From the NCBI RefSeq assembly GCF_013185195.1, contig NZ_JAAZWC010000023.1, forward strand, positions 21,320-85,319: 64,000 nucleotides of DNA, written 5' to 3'. Positions 15,828 through 27,049 of this stretch are shown here, one piece after another; positions within the stretch are counted from its first letter, which is position 1; each line of letters begins with the position of its first letter. Origin of the DNA: Saccharibacillus qingshengii. GTDB taxonomy: Bacteria > Bacillota > Bacilli > Paenibacillales > Paenibacillaceae. Below the pieces are notes generated by a model. The model searched no databases and was not told the DNA's origin. It was given only the letters and a program-made list of their open reading frames with translations. The position numbers and the translations under genes were made by a program.

Positions 15828-15860
15828 GCGCCCAAGGCGCCTTTGCAGTCGGGAGTTTTT
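15811..15860 (+). terminator. Riboswitch expression-platform terminator
   Basis: CTCCCGACT / AGTCGGGAG outer stem, CAAAG / CTTTG and GCGCC / GGCGC inner stems, CAA loop, then TTTTT. It uses bases 15811-15827 of the aptamer, so aptamer and terminator are mutually exclusive. Confidence 0.88.
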
Positions 15861-15927
15861 GCGTTCTCGCAGCTTTCCGCACTCCTTTCGCGCCGCACTT
15901 TTCAGGAAAAAGGAGACCCGAGTTTAC

Positions 15928-17139
15928 ATGAATCTGAAAGTTCTCGTTCTGACAATCGCCGCGTTTACCGTAGGACTTGTCGAACTTATCATTGGCGGCG
16001 TGCTGCCGCTGATCGCCGGCGATCTCGGCGTATCCGTCAGTACTGCAGGCCAGCTCATTACGGCTTACGCACTCGTCTACGCCATATCCGGTCCGACCCT
16101 GCTCGCGTTCACGGCCCGTTTCGAACGCCGCAAGCTGTACCTCTACTCTTTGGTCATCTTCATTCTCGGCAGCCTGCTCGCGTTCTGGAGTCCAAACTTC
16201 GGCGTTCTGCTGATCTCCCGTTTCGTAACGGCGGCAAGCGGCTCGCTGATTACGACTCTGTCGCTGACCCTAGCCGTCAAAGTCGTGCCGGAAAATTACC
16301 GCGCACGCGTCATCGGCATTATCTCGATGGGCATCAGCTCGTCGATCGTACTGGGTGTTCCGCTCGGCGTTCTCGCCGCCGACAAATTCGGCTGGCGCAT
16401 CCTGTTCCTGTTCATCGCGATCTTCGCGCTGCTGGCCATGTTCGTCGTGTACAAGTTCATGGAGCCGGTCGCTCCGCAGCAGGCTATCCCGCTGAGAACG
16501 CAGCTGGCTTCGCTTAAGAACTTCCGCGTCGTCGGTGCCCATCTGGTGACGGCGCTTATGCTGGCCGGCCACTACACGCTGTACGCCTACTTCACGCCGT
16601 TCCTTACGAACGTTATGAATCTCGGCGCTTCGTGGATCAGCATCGTGTACTTCTTCTTCGGCCTTGCGGCTGTCGCGGGCGGCATGATCGGCGGTTTGAT
16701 GTCCGACAGCCTGGGCGCCAAAAGAAGCATTATGATCGTCGTCGGCGCGTTTGCGCTCACCATGTTCCTGCTGCCGTTCTCGGCTTCGTTCGTACCGCTC
16801 TTCGCGATCCTCGTCTTCGTGTGGGGCGCGCTGAGCTGGGCACTCTCGCCGGCGCAGCAGAGCTATCTGATCGACGCCGCTCCGGAAACGTCGGAAATCC
16901 AGCAGAGCTTCAACTTCTCCGCTCTGCAGGTCGGCATTGCCGCCGGATCGGCGATCGGCGGCGTCGTGATCGACAATACGCCGGCCGTTACGTTTAACGC
17001 CTGGATTGGCGGAGGGATTGTTCTATTGGCCTTCGCCGTTGCGATCTATACGCTTTACCGCAAGCCTTCGACCCGCCGTCCGGAAAAAGACAGCCGTGAA
17101 GTCGGATCGAAGCTGGAACCGACTTTCGGCGGAGATTGA
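15928..17139 (+). CDS. pbuE: Purine efflux MFS transporter, PbuE-like
   Basis: 403 residues; ATG at 15928 with AAGGAG 12 nt upstream. Twelve-helix major facilitator with the DHA1-type start (FTVGLVELIIGGVLPLIAGDLGVS) and TAYALVYAISGP, closely resembling Bacillus PbuE (YdhL), which exports adenine, hypoxanthine and related purines. The SPAQQSYLIDAAPETSEIQQSFN segment is also characteristic. Control by a purine riboswitch supports the assignment. Family start, length and context agree; exact substrate is inferred. Confidence 0.9.
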   Translation: MNLKVLVLTIAAFTVGLVELIIGGVLPLIAGDLGVSVSTAGQLITAYALVYAISGPTLLAFTARFERRKLYLYSLVIFILGSLLAFWSPNFGVLLISRFVTAASGSLITTLSLTLAVKVVPENYRARVIGIISMGISSSIVLGVPLGVLAADKFGWRILFLFIAIFALLAMFVVYKFMEPVAPQQAIPLRTQLASLKNFRVVGAHLVTALMLAGHYTLYAYFTPFLTNVMNLGASWISIVYFFFGLAAVAGGMIGGLMSDSLGAKRSIMIVVGAFALTMFLLPFSASFVPLFAILVFVWGALSWALSPAQQSYLIDAAPETSEIQQSFNFSALQVGIAAGSAIGGVVIDNTPAVTFNAWIGGGIVLLAFAVAIYTLYRKPSTRRPEKDSREVGSKLEPTFGGD

Positions 17140-17190
17140 TTGAACGTTTACCTGAAATCGGGCTTTCAATATTGAAATAGCAAAGCTAAA

Positions 17191-17238
17191 ATAAGAACCC
17201 TCTTTATGCAGTTAGGCTGCTTAAAGGGGGTTCTTATT
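17191..17238 (+). terminator. Terminator of pbuE
   Basis: ATAAGAACCC-TCTTTA stem with an inner GCAG/CTGC stem, closing on GGGTTCTTAT then TTT. Confidence 0.85.
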
Positions 17239-17346
17239 TGTACAGCAGCTTATAACATGTGCCGTCGAGCATACGAGATATGCAAAAACGTTTTTTATTT
17301 GGGGAGCGTTTAATGTATACAGCTTTGATTAAAGGAGTGATTTCGC

Positions 17347-17748
17347 ATACGTAGAAAAGCCGTTTTTTCGTCCTTTTTACTTGTAGTTATACTCTTACTC
17401 TCCGGCTGCGGCGGCAAAAGCGGCCAGGAGTTATTAGTCGGCGTCCAAGACAGCAAAGACAGCCTAAGTTTTGCCGAAGATCAAGCGGTCCAAGATCCGG
17501 AAGCGATCGAAGAATTCAAAAGCATTGTTGCCGAAGATCTTGAGAAAGCCGCAAATTCGCCGAAAGGCGATCCTCACTATGTCATCATGGTAAACAACTG
17601 GGATGACTCGACAATGGAAATAAAGATGGATTTATGGCTGCAGCAGGACGGTACGATCATTTTCAATCGCGGATCTCGAGAGTATGGATACTATGTACTC
17701 GACAAGGAAAAAAGCAGCCGAGTCAAAGAATTGACAAGCATCCAATAG
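17347..17748 (+). CDS. Small lipoprotein with apparent ATA start codon
   Basis: 133 residues. AAAGGAG (17331-17337) lies 9 nt before ATA at 17347, and an in-frame TGA at 17338 rules out a longer start; there is no ATG, GTG or TTG before the lipobox. The product reads I/M-RKAVFSSFLLVVILLLSGCGG: basic start, hydrophobic helix, and LLSGC lipobox with the modified cysteine near residue 20. The mature part is acidic, then has a C-terminal half with VIMVNNWDDSTMEIKMDLW and YYVLDKEKSSRVKEL. No family recognised. Either a rare ATA start, or an ATG to ATA change that silenced the gene, or a sequencing error. Confidence 0.7.
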   Translation: MRRKAVFSSFLLVVILLLSGCGGKSGQELLVGVQDSKDSLSFAEDQAVQDPEAIEEFKSIVAEDLEKAANSPKGDPHYVIMVNNWDDSTMEIKMDLWLQQDGTIIFNRGSREYGYYVLDKEKSSRVKELTSIQ

Positions 17749-17770
17749 GCACCCTGCACATCCAAACACA

Positions 17771-17804
17771 AAAAAAGAGACACCGCGTCCGGCGTCTCTT
17801 TTTT
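17771..17804. terminator. Bidirectional terminator between lipoprotein gene and eno
   Basis: AAAAAAGAGACACCG, 4-nt loop, CGGCGTCTCTTTTTT; A-run and T-run on both sides fit convergent genes. Confidence 0.85.
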
Positions 17805-17896
17805 GTGCTTCCCGCGCAGCTCCGGCGTCCCGGAGTATTGGCGAAAAGCGATTGGTTAGATCTTAGCTGAAATCCGCTTGAACTCCTGACGGAATC

Positions 17897-19228
<1,332 letters not shown>

Positions 19229-19322
19229 TTAGGAGCGGCCGCCGTCCGCAAGAACGGCAGCTGACACTCCATGTTAACACTTCAATATGCCGCTTCACCG
19301 TTAACTATGCCACACTTCAAAC

Positions 19323-20873
19323 TTAATGAGAAGTTTTGCGTGCGGAAATCACGGATTGTCCGGTCATTTCGGACGGTTGAGCGACCTGCATCAAGTCGAG
19401 GATCGTCGGCGCGATATCGGCCAGGATGCCGCCTTCGCGCAGCGTCACTTCTTCGCTGGTTACGATGAACGGAACCGGGTTGGTCGTGTGCGCCGTCTGC
19501 GGGCGTCCGAACTCGTCGATTTCGGTCTCGGCATTGCCGTGGTCGGCCGTGATCAGCGCGACTCCGCCTTTGGCGAGGATCGCGTCCACGACGCGGCCTA
19601 CGCACTCGTCGGTCGTTTCGACCGCTTTGATCGTCGGTTCCATCATGCCGGAGTGTCCGACCATGTCTGGATTGGCGAAGTTCAGGATAATGCAGTCCTG
19701 TCTCTCCGCTTCAATCTCGGCGATGCAGGCATCGGCGACTTCGCGTGCGCTCATCTCCGGCTGAAGGTCGTAAGTGGCAACCTTCGGCGAGTTGATCAGG
19801 ATGCGGGTTTCGCCTTCCAGTTCCACGTCGCGTCCGCCGCTGAAGAAGAACGTCACGTGTGGGTATTTCTCGGTCTCGGCAATACGCAGCTGCGATTTGC
19901 CGTTCTGTACGAGAACTTCGCCCAGTGTGTTGTTCAGGTTCTTCGGCGAATAGGCTACGCTGCCCTGCACGTTCACGCTGTACGTCGTGAACGAGACGAA
20001 GCTCAGCGTTTCAGGCTGTGCGTCTCCGCGGTCGAAACCGGCGAAGCCCGGAGCCGTCAGCGCTTCGGAGAGCTGGATCGCGCGGTCGGGACGGAAGTTG
20101 ATGAAGATGAGCGAGTCGCCCGTTTGAATCTTCGCGGTTGGCTGTCCGTTTTTGGCAATCACGGTTGGCAGAACGAATTCGTCCATCACGTTTTTGGCGT
20201 AGGAATTCTCCACCGCTTCCAACGCGCTGTCGGCTGTTTCGCCTGTTCCGTAGACCAGAGCGCGGTAAGCCAGTTCGACGCGTTCCCATCTCTTGTCGCG
20301 GTCCATCGCGTAGTAGCGGCCTTGCACGGTCGCGATTTCGCCTACGCCGATTTCGGCGATCTTGTTAACGAGCTGTTCCATGTACTTTTTGCCGCTGTCC
20401 GGAGCCACGTCGCGTCCGTCCATGAAAGCATGGATGTATACGTTGTGGAAGTCCAGTTTTTTGCACAGTTCGAGCGTAGCATACAGGTGCTCGATATGGC
20501 TGTGCACGCCGCCGTCCGACAGCAGACCCAGCACGTGCAGCGCTTTGCCGTTATCTTTGGCAGATTGAACGGCACCGACCAGCGTCGCGTTTTCGAAGAA
20601 ATCGCCTTCGCGGATCGATTTGGAAATCCGGGTCAGATCCTGATACACGATACGGCCCGCGCCGATGTTCAGATGGCCCACTTCGGAGTTGCCCATCTGA
20701 CCTTCCGGCAGACCTACGGCTTCGCCGCATGCCGTCAGGGTCGTGTGCGGATACTTGTTCCAGAAACGCTCGTAGTTCGGCTTTTTGGCCTGTGCGACCG
20801 CATTGCCTTCTACGCCTTCGCGCAGTCCGAAACCGTCCATAATGATCAGAGCTACAGGTTTTGGAGCTGTCAT
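19323..20873 (-). CDS. gpmI: 2,3-bisphosphoglycerate-independent phosphoglycerate mutase
   Basis: 516 residues. Interconverts 3- and 2-phosphoglycerate through a phosphoserine and two metal ions. DGFG near residue 14 and [14 protein letters not shown] near 61-74 hold the metal site and the catalytic serine; TADHGNAE near 450 completes the metal site. Its ATG shares one base with the tpiA stop (TAATG), so the two are translationally coupled. Confidence 0.98.
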   Translation of the reverse strand: MTAPKPVALIIMDGFGLREGVEGNAVAQAKKPNYERFWNKYPHTTLTACGEAVGLPEGQMGNSEVGHLNIGAGRIVYQDLTRISKSIREGDFFENATLVGAVQSAKDNGKALHVLGLLSDGGVHSHIEHLYATLELCKKLDFHNVYIHAFMDGRDVAPDSGKKYMEQLVNKIAEIGVGEIATVQGRYYAMDRDKRWERVELAYRALVYGTGETADSALEAVENSYAKNVMDEFVLPTVIAKNGQPTAKIQTGDSLIFINFRPDRAIQLSEALTAPGFAGFDRGDAQPETLSFVSFTTYSVNVQGSVAYSPKNLNNTLGEVLVQNGKSQLRIAETEKYPHVTFFFSGGRDVELEGETRILINSPKVATYDLQPEMSAREVADACIAEIEAERQDCIILNFANPDMVGHSGMMEPTIKAVETTDECVGRVVDAILAKGGVALITADHGNAETEIDEFGRPQTAHTTNPVPFIVTSEEVTLREGGILADIAPTILDLMQVAQPSEMTGQSVISARKTSH

Positions 20874-21625
20874 TACTTCGCCCCCTCAACCAGGGCCGTG
20901 AAGGAGTCGGGCTGCAGGCTTGCGCCGCCGACGAGTGCTCCGTCGATATCGCTTTGGCCCAGGTATTCCGTTACGTTCTCAGGTTTCACGCTACCGCCGT
21001 ATTGGATACGGATAACGTCGGCTGTCGCTTGGTCGTACAGATCGGCCAGCACAGTACGGATGTAAGCCGTCACTTCGTTGGCATCCGCGGATGTCGACGA
21101 TTTGCCTGTTCCGATCGCCCAGATTGGCTCATAAGCCACGACAACTTCTGCCGCTTGTTCTTTGGACAGGCCTTGGAACGCGCCTACCGTTTGAACTTTG
21201 CAGACTTCTTTCGTTTGGTCGGCTTCGCGCTCTTCAAGCTTTTCGCCTACGCATACGATCGGAGTCAGGTCGTTGCGGAAAGCCGCTACGACTTTTTTAT
21301 TCACGATCTCGTCGGTTTCGCCGAAGTACTGGCGGCGCTCCGAGTGACCGATGATGACATAGTCCACACCGAGTTCTTTCAGCATAACGCCGCTGATTTC
21401 GCCCGTGAATGCGCCGTTGTCTTCGAAGTGAAGGTTCTGTGCGCCCACTTTGATTCCTGTGCCTTTAACCGCTTCGGTCAGGGCAGGAAGGTTGGTGAAC
21501 GGTGCGCAGATGACGGTTTCCACGCCTTCTACGACAGCACTGCCTTTTACCGCTTCGGCAAAGGCCAGCGTTTCGGATACGGTTTTGAACATTTTCCAGT
21601 TGCCGGCAATGATTGGCGTTCTCAC
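20873..21625 (-). CDS. tpiA: Triose-phosphate isomerase
   Basis: 250 residues from GTG at 21625 ([16 protein letters not shown]) with AAAGGAG about 11 nt upstream; the longer upstream frame has no ribosome site. NWKM (catalytic Lys), HSERR (His) and [14 protein letters not shown] (Glu) are intact. The TIM-barrel end [10 protein letters not shown] is present. Confidence 0.98.
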   Translation of the reverse strand: MRTPIIAGNWKMFKTVSETLAFAEAVKGSAVVEGVETVICAPFTNLPALTEAVKGTGIKVGAQNLHFEDNGAFTGEISGVMLKELGVDYVIIGHSERRQYFGETDEIVNKKVVAAFRNDLTPIVCVGEKLEEREADQTKEVCKVQTVGAFQGLSKEQAAEVVVAYEPIWAIGTGKSSTSADANEVTAYIRTVLADLYDQATADVIRIQYGGSVKPENVTEYLGQSDIDGALVGGASLQPDSFTALVEGAK

Positions 21626-21697
21626 GAAATAATCCACTCCTTTTAGTGACTTCTTTGAAAACCGGTGTCGGCGAAAAACGTGCTCAGATGACGCTGC

Positions 21698-21813
21698 GAG
21701 TTGTAGAGGCCTACGATCGCGTGTTGAAATTCGATTTCTCTTATTGAAGCATAACAGAGGTGGAAATCGAATTTCAAAGGCGAACCCTTCGTTTCTCCGG
21801 CTCTCTACAACTC
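21698..21813. repeat. Nested inverted repeats in the pgk-tpiA spacer
   Basis: The pgk-tpiA spacer is 380 bp, long for this operon. Outer arms GAGTTGTAGAG (21698-21708) and CTCTACAACTC (21803-21813), 11 bp perfect; inner arms TTGAAATTCGATTTC (21724-21738) and GAAATCGAATTTCAA (21763-21777), 15 bp perfect. No T-run. It could be an mRNA stabilising/processing structure or a small repeat element. Confidence 0.75.
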
Positions 21814-21891
21814 TTCGCTGCATATTCGGCGCCTGGCCGACTTGAACCGCTCTTCAAAATCGCTTTAAAACTCGCTCCGCAGGATAGGGCG

Positions 21892-21916
21892 GAAGGATCG
21901 ACTAGTACGATCCTTC
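21892..21916. repeat. Second hairpin in the pgk-tpiA spacer
   Basis: GAAGGATCG, 7-nt loop, CGATCCTTC, perfect 9-bp stem, 90 bp from the end of pgk. No terminator T-run. Confidence 0.65.
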
Positions 21917-22005
21917 TCGACCTCTGCTTCGGAGATTAGTTATATCGTGCTATGGACCGGGTCGTTTCCGGGCATTCAAGAATGGACGGGAACGAAACGG
22001 GAATC

Positions 22006-23190
22006 TTACTTATCGTTGAGAGCGACAACACCCGGAAGGGCTTTGCCTTCCATGAACTCCAGGGAAGCGCCGCCGCCTGTGGAGATATGGTCCATCTTCT
22101 CGGCCAGACCGAATTTCTCGGTTGCCGCAGCGGAGTCGCCGCCGCCGATGATGGTGTAGCCTTCGGTTGCTGCGCAGGCTTCGCCTACGGCACGGGTACC
22201 GTGGGAGAAAGGCTCGATTTCGAATACGCCCATCGGTCCGTTCCAAACAACCAGTTTGGACTTCGCGATCACGTCCGCGTACAGTTCACACGTTTTCGGA
22301 CCGATGTCGATGCCTTCCCAATCGGAAGGAATGCCTTCTTCGACGTCGATGATTCTCGTGTTGGCCGAAGCGCTGAAATCATCGGAGATGACGATGTCGA
22401 CCGGCAGCATGAAGTTCTTGCCGAGTTTCTTCGCTTTCTCGATGAAGCCCAGAGCGACGTCGAATTTGCTGTCGTCCAGCAGCGATTGACCGATTTCATA
22501 GCCTTGGGCTTTGAAGAAGGTATACGCCAGGCCGCCGCCGATCAGTACGTTGTCGGCGATGTTCAGCAGGTTGTCGATTACGTCGATCTTGTCTTTGACT
22601 TTCGAACCGCCGACGATTGCCGTGAACGGGCGTTCCGGGTTCAGCAGGGCTTTGCCGAGAACGTCGAGTTCTTTTTCCATCAGCAGACCGGAAACGGCCG
22701 GCAGAAGGTGCGCGATGCCTTCAGTCGAAGCATGTGCGCGGTGAGCGGCGCCGAAGGCGTCGTTTACGAACAGATCGGCGAGCGAAGCGAACTCTTTGGC
22801 AAGTTCCGGATCGTTCTTCTCTTCACCTTTGTGGAAACGCACGTTTTCAAGTACCAACACGTCTCCGTCTTTGAGCTCGGCGATTTTAGCCTTGACCGTC
22901 TCTCCGATCGACTCGTCCGCTTTGGCAACCGGTTTGCCCAGCAGTTCGGACAGGCGTTCCGCGGCGGAAGTCAGTCTCATCGACTCGACAACTTCGCCTT
23001 TTGGACGTCCCATGTGGCTCGCCAGCAGCACTTTCGCGCCTTTTTCGGTCAAATATTCGATCGTCGGAATCGTTGCACGGATACGCGTATCATCCGTAAT
23101 TTTTCCGTCTTCGAGCGGAACGTTAAAATCGACGCGCACAAACACGACTTTGCCGCTTACTTCTACGTCACGTACACTTTTCTTATTCAT
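22006..23190 (-). CDS. pgk: Phosphoglycerate kinase
   Basis: 394 residues, GGGGGA ahead of the ATG. Makes ATP from 1,3-bisphosphoglycerate. [26 protein letters not shown] (split here at the substrate-binding region), [31 protein letters not shown] and GGGDSAAA are intact. Normal length. Confidence 0.98.
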   Translation of the reverse strand: MNKKSVRDVEVSGKVVFVRVDFNVPLEDGKITDDTRIRATIPTIEYLTEKGAKVLLASHMGRPKGEVVESMRLTSAAERLSELLGKPVAKADESIGETVKAKIAELKDGDVLVLENVRFHKGEEKNDPELAKEFASLADLFVNDAFGAAHRAHASTEGIAHLLPAVSGLLMEKELDVLGKALLNPERPFTAIVGGSKVKDKIDVIDNLLNIADNVLIGGGLAYTFFKAQGYEIGQSLLDDSKFDVALGFIEKAKKLGKNFMLPVDIVISDDFSASANTRIIDVEEGIPSDWEGIDIGPKTCELYADVIAKSKLVVWNGPMGVFEIEPFSHGTRAVGEACAATEGYTIIGGGDSAAATEKFGLAEKMDHISTGGGASLEFMEGKALPGVVALNDK

Positions 23191-23266
23191 AAATTAAATC
23201 CCCCATGCCCTCAAATTTAGAATTCAGGATTCCAAGGAATACGACTCTCGCAGCGCGGCAACTTAG

Positions 23267-23303
23267 AAAAAGCGGAAACAAAGAACTTCTGTTTCCGCTT
23301 TTT
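23267..23303. terminator. Hairpin with A/T runs between gapA and pgk
   Basis: AAAAAGCGGAAACA, 9-nt loop, TGTTTCCGCTTTTT. Within the operon, so it may be a partial terminator that makes gapA more abundant than the downstream genes, or an RNA processing site. Confidence 0.75.
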
Positions 23304-23398
23304 CCGCATGTCGCACATTGACCGGATTCCCATGAACGCGGTCAACGTACCCAAAGATTGCTATTTACTTGCCGTTCTTCGTGCGAAAATGTCCGGAA

Positions 23399-24409
23399 TT
23401 ACTGAGCTTTTTTCGCGAAGAATTCAAGCGTGCGAACGAGTTGAGCCGTGTAGGACATTTCGTTGTCGTACCAAGCTACTGTTTTAACGAGCTGCTTGTC
23501 GCCAACTGTCATTACGCGGGTTTGCGTAGCGTCGAACAGGGAACCGAAAGTCATACCCTTGATGTCGGACGATACGATTTCGTCTTCTGTGTAACCGTAA
23601 GTTTCCGCGTCGGAAGCAGCTTTCATTGCCGCATTGACTTCGTCAACCGTTACTTTTTTGTCCAGAACCGTTACCAGCTCAGTCAGGGAACCTGTAGCAA
23701 CCGGCACGCGTTGTGCAGCGCCGTCAAGTTTGCCTTGCAGCTCAGGGATAACCAGACCGATTGCTTTTGCAGCGCCAGTCGTGTTAGGAATGATGTTTTC
23801 TGCTGCTGCACGGGCACGACGGAAGTCGCCTTTAGGGTGCGGAGCATCCAGAGTGTTCTGGTCGCCTGTGTAAGCGTGGATCGTAGTCATGAGACCTTGA
23901 ACGACGCCGAACTGGTCTTGCAGCGTTTTTGCCATAGGAGCCAGGCAGTTCGTTGTGCAAGATGCGCCGGAGATAACCGTTTCCGTACCGTCGAGGATCT
24001 CGTGGTTAACGTTGTAAACGATTGTCTTCATGTCGCCAGTTGCCGGAGCGGAGATCACGACTTTTTTAGCGCCAGCCGTAATGTGCTTCTCAGCGCCTTC
24101 TTTGGTTGTAAAGAAGCCTGTGCATTCCAGAACGATGTCAACGCCGAGCTCTCCCCAAGGAAGTTCTTCAGGGTTGCGGTTCGCCAGAACCTTAACTTCT
24201 TTGCCGTTCACTTTGAAGAAGCCGTCGTGTACTTCGACTTCGCCGTTGAACTTGCCTTGCGTTGTATCATATTTCAGCAGGTGTGCGAGCATTTTCGCAT
24301 CGGTCAAGTCGTTGATTGCGACAACCTCGATACCTTGCACGTCTTGAATACGGCGGAAAGCCAAACGTCCGATACGACCAAATCCGTTAATTCCTACTTT
24401 TACAGTCAT
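23399..24409 (-). CDS. gapA: Glyceraldehyde-3-phosphate dehydrogenase, glycolytic (NAD) type
   Basis: 336 residues. [10 protein letters not shown] nucleotide loop, AINDL near residue 31-35 (the Asp favours NAD), [12 protein letters not shown] with catalytic Cys151, and HAYTGDQ. Directly behind cggR, as in Bacillus, where this gene is the glycolytic enzyme. Normal length. Confidence 0.98.
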   Translation of the reverse strand: MTVKVGINGFGRIGRLAFRRIQDVQGIEVVAINDLTDAKMLAHLLKYDTTQGKFNGEVEVHDGFFKVNGKEVKVLANRNPEELPWGELGVDIVLECTGFFTTKEGAEKHITAGAKKVVISAPATGDMKTIVYNVNHEILDGTETVISGASCTTNCLAPMAKTLQDQFGVVQGLMTTIHAYTGDQNTLDAPHPKGDFRRARAAAENIIPNTTGAAKAIGLVIPELQGKLDGAAQRVPVATGSLTELVTVLDKKVTVDEVNAAMKAASDAETYGYTEDEIVSSDIKGMTFGSLFDATQTRVMTVGDKQLVKTVAWYDNEMSYTAQLVRTLEFFAKKAQ

Positions 24410-24513
24410 TGAACAGTTCCTCCTAAGAAAATGGTTTTTGAAGAAATGTTTTCATTTATTCAAGGCGCGTTCCTTCATCATGAATGAAAAAGCGTCGCCA
24501 TGAGTAACACAGG

Positions 24514-25551
24514 TCAATTGCTCTCCAATACGTCTACGATTTCCAGCGCGGCCGCTTCGTCGATCACCAGAATGTCTTCCTGACCGAACCGCAGTACCGC
24601 ATGAATCGCCTTCGCTTTCGATCTGCCGCCCGCAATGCCAAGTACGACGTCCGCCGCCTTGATATCGTCGAGTCGGAGCCCGAGAGTCAGCATGTTATGT
24701 ACGACGCTGCCGCTCTCGTCGAAGTAATAGCCGAACGATTCGGCCACCGCTCCTTTTTCCTGAAGCCCGCCGGTTGTCTGTTCATCCAGCTTCCGTCTTC
24801 TCGCCATATCCACCGCGTTGCCGATGCCGTGCACAATGATGCGCGCGGTCCGGATCTCGCGGACGATTTCCTGGATGTTCGGGTCGTGTACGAGCGATTC
24901 GTACGCTTCCCGGCTCAAAAGATCGGGCACATGCAGCAGCCGGTAATCGGCGCTTACACGTTTGGCCATGTTGGAAGCGATGGTATTGGCTTGGATTTCC
25001 AGGCTTTCGCCCAGTCCTCCGCGAGCCGGAACGAACCAGCTCCCTTTGAGGGGGCCGTTCACCGGATAGGTCAGCTGCTCCGCCATCTCGGCCAGAGTCG
25101 TGCCTCCCGTTACGGCCACCACGTCTCCACCCCGCATGACGCCGAGCAGCGCTTTGGCTCCGGCTTTGCCGAGCTCGCGCTTGGAGAGGGGCGATTCCTC
25201 GCAGTTTCCCGGAACAACCACAACTTTCTGCAGTCCGTAGAAACGGCGAATCTTCTCTTCCAAATTGGACAATCCCACTAATTCCTTCAATACCGGTTCC
25301 AGACGCTCAAGAAGGAGTTGTCCGGCATCGCTGATCCGCATGCCCGCCGTGTCCGTTTCAATCAAGCCCTGCGCTTTCAGCAGATCGGTCTCGGCTCTCA
25401 GCACGCGTTCGGTCATCTGAAGGGAATGAGCCAGTGTTCGGCGTCCCGTCGTGCCCGTCAGCATAATCTGATGTAGGATGGTATACCGTTTCTTGAGAGT
25501 TTCCATGAGATCGGGAAGCAGCTGCTGCTGAATTTCGAGAATGTTCTGCAT
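24514..25551 (-). CDS. cggR: Central glycolytic genes regulator CggR
   Basis: 345 residues from the ATG at 25551 (MQNILEIQQQ) with GAGGTGG 5 nt upstream. Residues about 20-85: winged-helix DNA-binding domain (RRTLAHSLQMTERVLRAE). Residues about 90-345: SorC-type sugar-phosphate sensor with VTGGTTLAEMA and GIGNAVDMA. CggR represses its own operon and is released by fructose-1,6-bisphosphate. A matching operator lies at 25598-25636. Confidence 0.95.
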   Translation of the reverse strand: MQNILEIQQQLLPDLMETLKKRYTILHQIMLTGTTGRRTLAHSLQMTERVLRAETDLLKAQGLIETDTAGMRISDAGQLLLERLEPVLKELVGLSNLEEKIRRFYGLQKVVVVPGNCEESPLSKRELGKAGAKALLGVMRGGDVVAVTGGTTLAEMAEQLTYPVNGPLKGSWFVPARGGLGESLEIQANTIASNMAKRVSADYRLLHVPDLLSREAYESLVHDPNIQEIVREIRTARIIVHGIGNAVDMARRRKLDEQTTGGLQEKGAVAESFGYYFDESGSVVHNMLTLGLRLDDIKAADVVLGIAGGRSKAKAIHAVLRFGQEDILVIDEAAALEIVDVLESN

Positions 25552-25597
25552 GCGTTCCACCTCTGCAAACTTCGTCTGCCCGTATAATTTAAATCAG

Positions 25598-25636
25598 TGG
25601 ACATCTATTGTCCCGGGAACGCTTTTTATGTCCCAC
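25598..25636 (-). promoter_or_regulatory. CggR operator
   Basis: Minus strand: GTGGGACATAAAAAG then CCCGGGACAATAGATGTCC. The two GGGACA-type half-sites and spacing match the known Bacillus CggR operator layout. It is downstream of the promoter, so bound CggR would block transcription from going forward. Confidence 0.8.
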
Positions 25637-25640
25637 ACCT

Positions 25641-25669
25641 AGTTTAACCAATTTGACGTCGTGATGCAA
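25641..25669 (-). promoter_or_regulatory. Promoter of the cggR operon
   Basis: TTGCAT, 17-nt spacer, TAAACT on the minus strand; transcription would begin at the edge of the CggR operator. Confidence 0.8.
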
Positions 25670-25797
25670 GCTTTGCCATGCCTATATTTTGGATTCTTTC
25701 GATTGCGTTCCCGCGCTACTATATATAGGCAAAAAACGACCGACAAGCGCATGATGTAGGGGTGTTTTTGTCCTCTTTTTCACAATTTTCGCAGGGC

Positions 25798-25826
25798 TTG
25801 CAATTTCGCTTGGCGCCTAGTATAAT
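25798..25826 (+). promoter_or_regulatory. Promoter of tRNA-Arg
   Basis: TTGCAA, 17-nt spacer, TATAAT, 25 bp before the tRNA. Confidence 0.85.
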
Positions 25827-25851
25827 AATCATTGCTGCTGTTTATAAGCGT

Positions 25852-25926
25852 GCGCCCGTGGTCCAATGGATATGACGTAGGCCTCCGAAGCCTGAGATCC
25901 AAGTTCGATTCTTGGCGGGCGCGCCA
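25852..25926 (+). tRNA. tRNA-Arg (anticodon CCG)
   Basis: Acceptor GCGCCCG / CGGGCGC, discriminator G, CCA encoded. Anticodon stem TAGGC / GCCTG around loop CTCCGAA, anticodon CCG reading CGG. T-arm contains GTTCGATTC. It has its own promoter and no clear terminator. Confidence 0.95.
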
Positions 25927-26038
25927 TTATTTTTACAGCATCTCCGCTTTCCGAACGGTTCCATAATTGGAAGCCCGTTATTATTTAACTGTATTTTTCC
26001 TTTCTGACGCCGATATCGGCTATTTTTTTTGCATAAAG

Positions 26039-26055
26039 TTTGACTTTCTTTGACT
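26039..26055. promoter_or_regulatory. CtsR operator of clpP
   Basis: TTTGACT-TTC-TTTGACT, the perfect tandem heptad of the CtsR box (AGTCAAA-GAA-AGTCAAA on the other strand). It overlaps the -35 of the clpP promoter. Confidence 0.92.
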
Positions 26056-26078
26056 TTGTGTTTGGGATTGTTTATCAT
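26050..26078 (+). promoter_or_regulatory. Promoter of clpP
   Basis: TTGACT, 17-nt spacer, TATCAT. CtsR binding at the -35 would repress it until heat or protein stress. Confidence 0.8.
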
Positions 26079-26203
26079 ATGGGTAATACCAGCTGGACGT
26101 TTATCGGGCCTTCGTTTGCACAAGGTTCGACAGCTCATCCAGCCTGGGCATCCATTCCAATTCTAAGAGCGGACTTCATCCGTTCACAAGGAGGTTTTTC
26201 ACT

Positions 26204-26806
26204 GTGGGTTACATTCCTATGGTCGTTGAACAAAGCAACCGCGGCGAGAGAGCTTACGATATTTACTCCCGTCTGCTGAAAGACCGGATCATCTTCCTCG
26301 GTACCGAAGTCAACGATGTCGTGGCCAACGCGATCATCGCACAGCTCCTGTTCCTCGAAGCGGAAGATCCGGAGAAGGACATCTACCTTTACATTAACAG
26401 CCCGGGCGGTTCGATCACGGCCGGCATGGCGATTTTCGATACGATGCAGTTCATTAAGGCGGACGTATCCACGATCTGCGTCGGCATGGCCGCTTCGATG
26501 GGCGCATTCCTGCTGAACGCCGGCGCCAAGGGCAAGCGTTTTGCCCTGCCGAACAGCGAGATTATGATTCACCAACCGCTCGGCGGCGCTCAGGGTCAGG
26601 CTTCGGATATCGAAATCCGTGCCCGCCGCATCCTCGCGCTGCGCGACAAGCTGAACCGCATCCTCTCCGAGCGTACCGGCCAACCGCTGGAACGCATCGA
26701 AAAAGACACGGACCGCGATTACTTCATGGAAGCTGCTGCGGCAGCCGAATACGGCATTATCGATAAAGTGATCGAGAAACCGATTGCCGAAGCCGGCGTG
26801 AAGTAA
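26204..26806 (+). CDS. clpP: ATP-dependent Clp protease proteolytic subunit
   Basis: 200 residues; GTG start with AAGGAGG 9 nt upstream. Forms the 14-subunit proteolytic chamber used with ClpC/ClpX, including for tmRNA-tagged proteins. Catalytic triad Ser98 (GMAASMG), His123 (MIHQP) and Asp172 (DTDRD) is complete. Repressed by CtsR by inference from the promoter. Confidence 0.98.
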   Translation: MGYIPMVVEQSNRGERAYDIYSRLLKDRIIFLGTEVNDVVANAIIAQLLFLEAEDPEKDIYLYINSPGGSITAGMAIFDTMQFIKADVSTICVGMAASMGAFLLNAGAKGKRFALPNSEIMIHQPLGGAQGQASDIEIRARRILALRDKLNRILSERTGQPLERIEKDTDRDYFMEAAAAAEYGIIDKVIEKPIAEAGVK

Positions 26807-26823
26807 ACCGATTATCTCTTAAA

Positions 26824-26859
26824 AAAACAGCCGTCCGGCTTGCGCCGGACGGCTGTTTT
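26824..26859 (+). terminator. Terminator of clpP
   Basis: AAAACAGCCGTCCGGC, 4-nt loop, GCCGGACGGCTGTTTT. Confidence 0.92.
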
Positions 26860-26998
26860 GCGTAGATTGGCGCAACTCGGCGCTCATCAGCCTGGATTTG
26901 CGGTCAGTTACGGTCATCGCCGTGCCTGTATCGGTCATTTGCGTTCATTTGCGTTCATGAGGCGGTCATTACGCAACCGCACCGCTTCGTCTGCGTAA

Positions 26999-27028
26999 TA
27001 GGTGCAGATACATAATCATTCGCACCTA
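26999..27028. repeat. Inverted repeat ahead of the AIM24-family gene
   Basis: TAGGTGC, 16-nt gap, GCACCTA, just before the GAGGAGG site. It could be an operator. Just upstream the short motif CGGTCA/GGTCAT recurs several times (26,898-26,970). Confidence 0.4.
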
Positions 27029-27049
27029 CATCCGAGGAGGGCAATGCCC

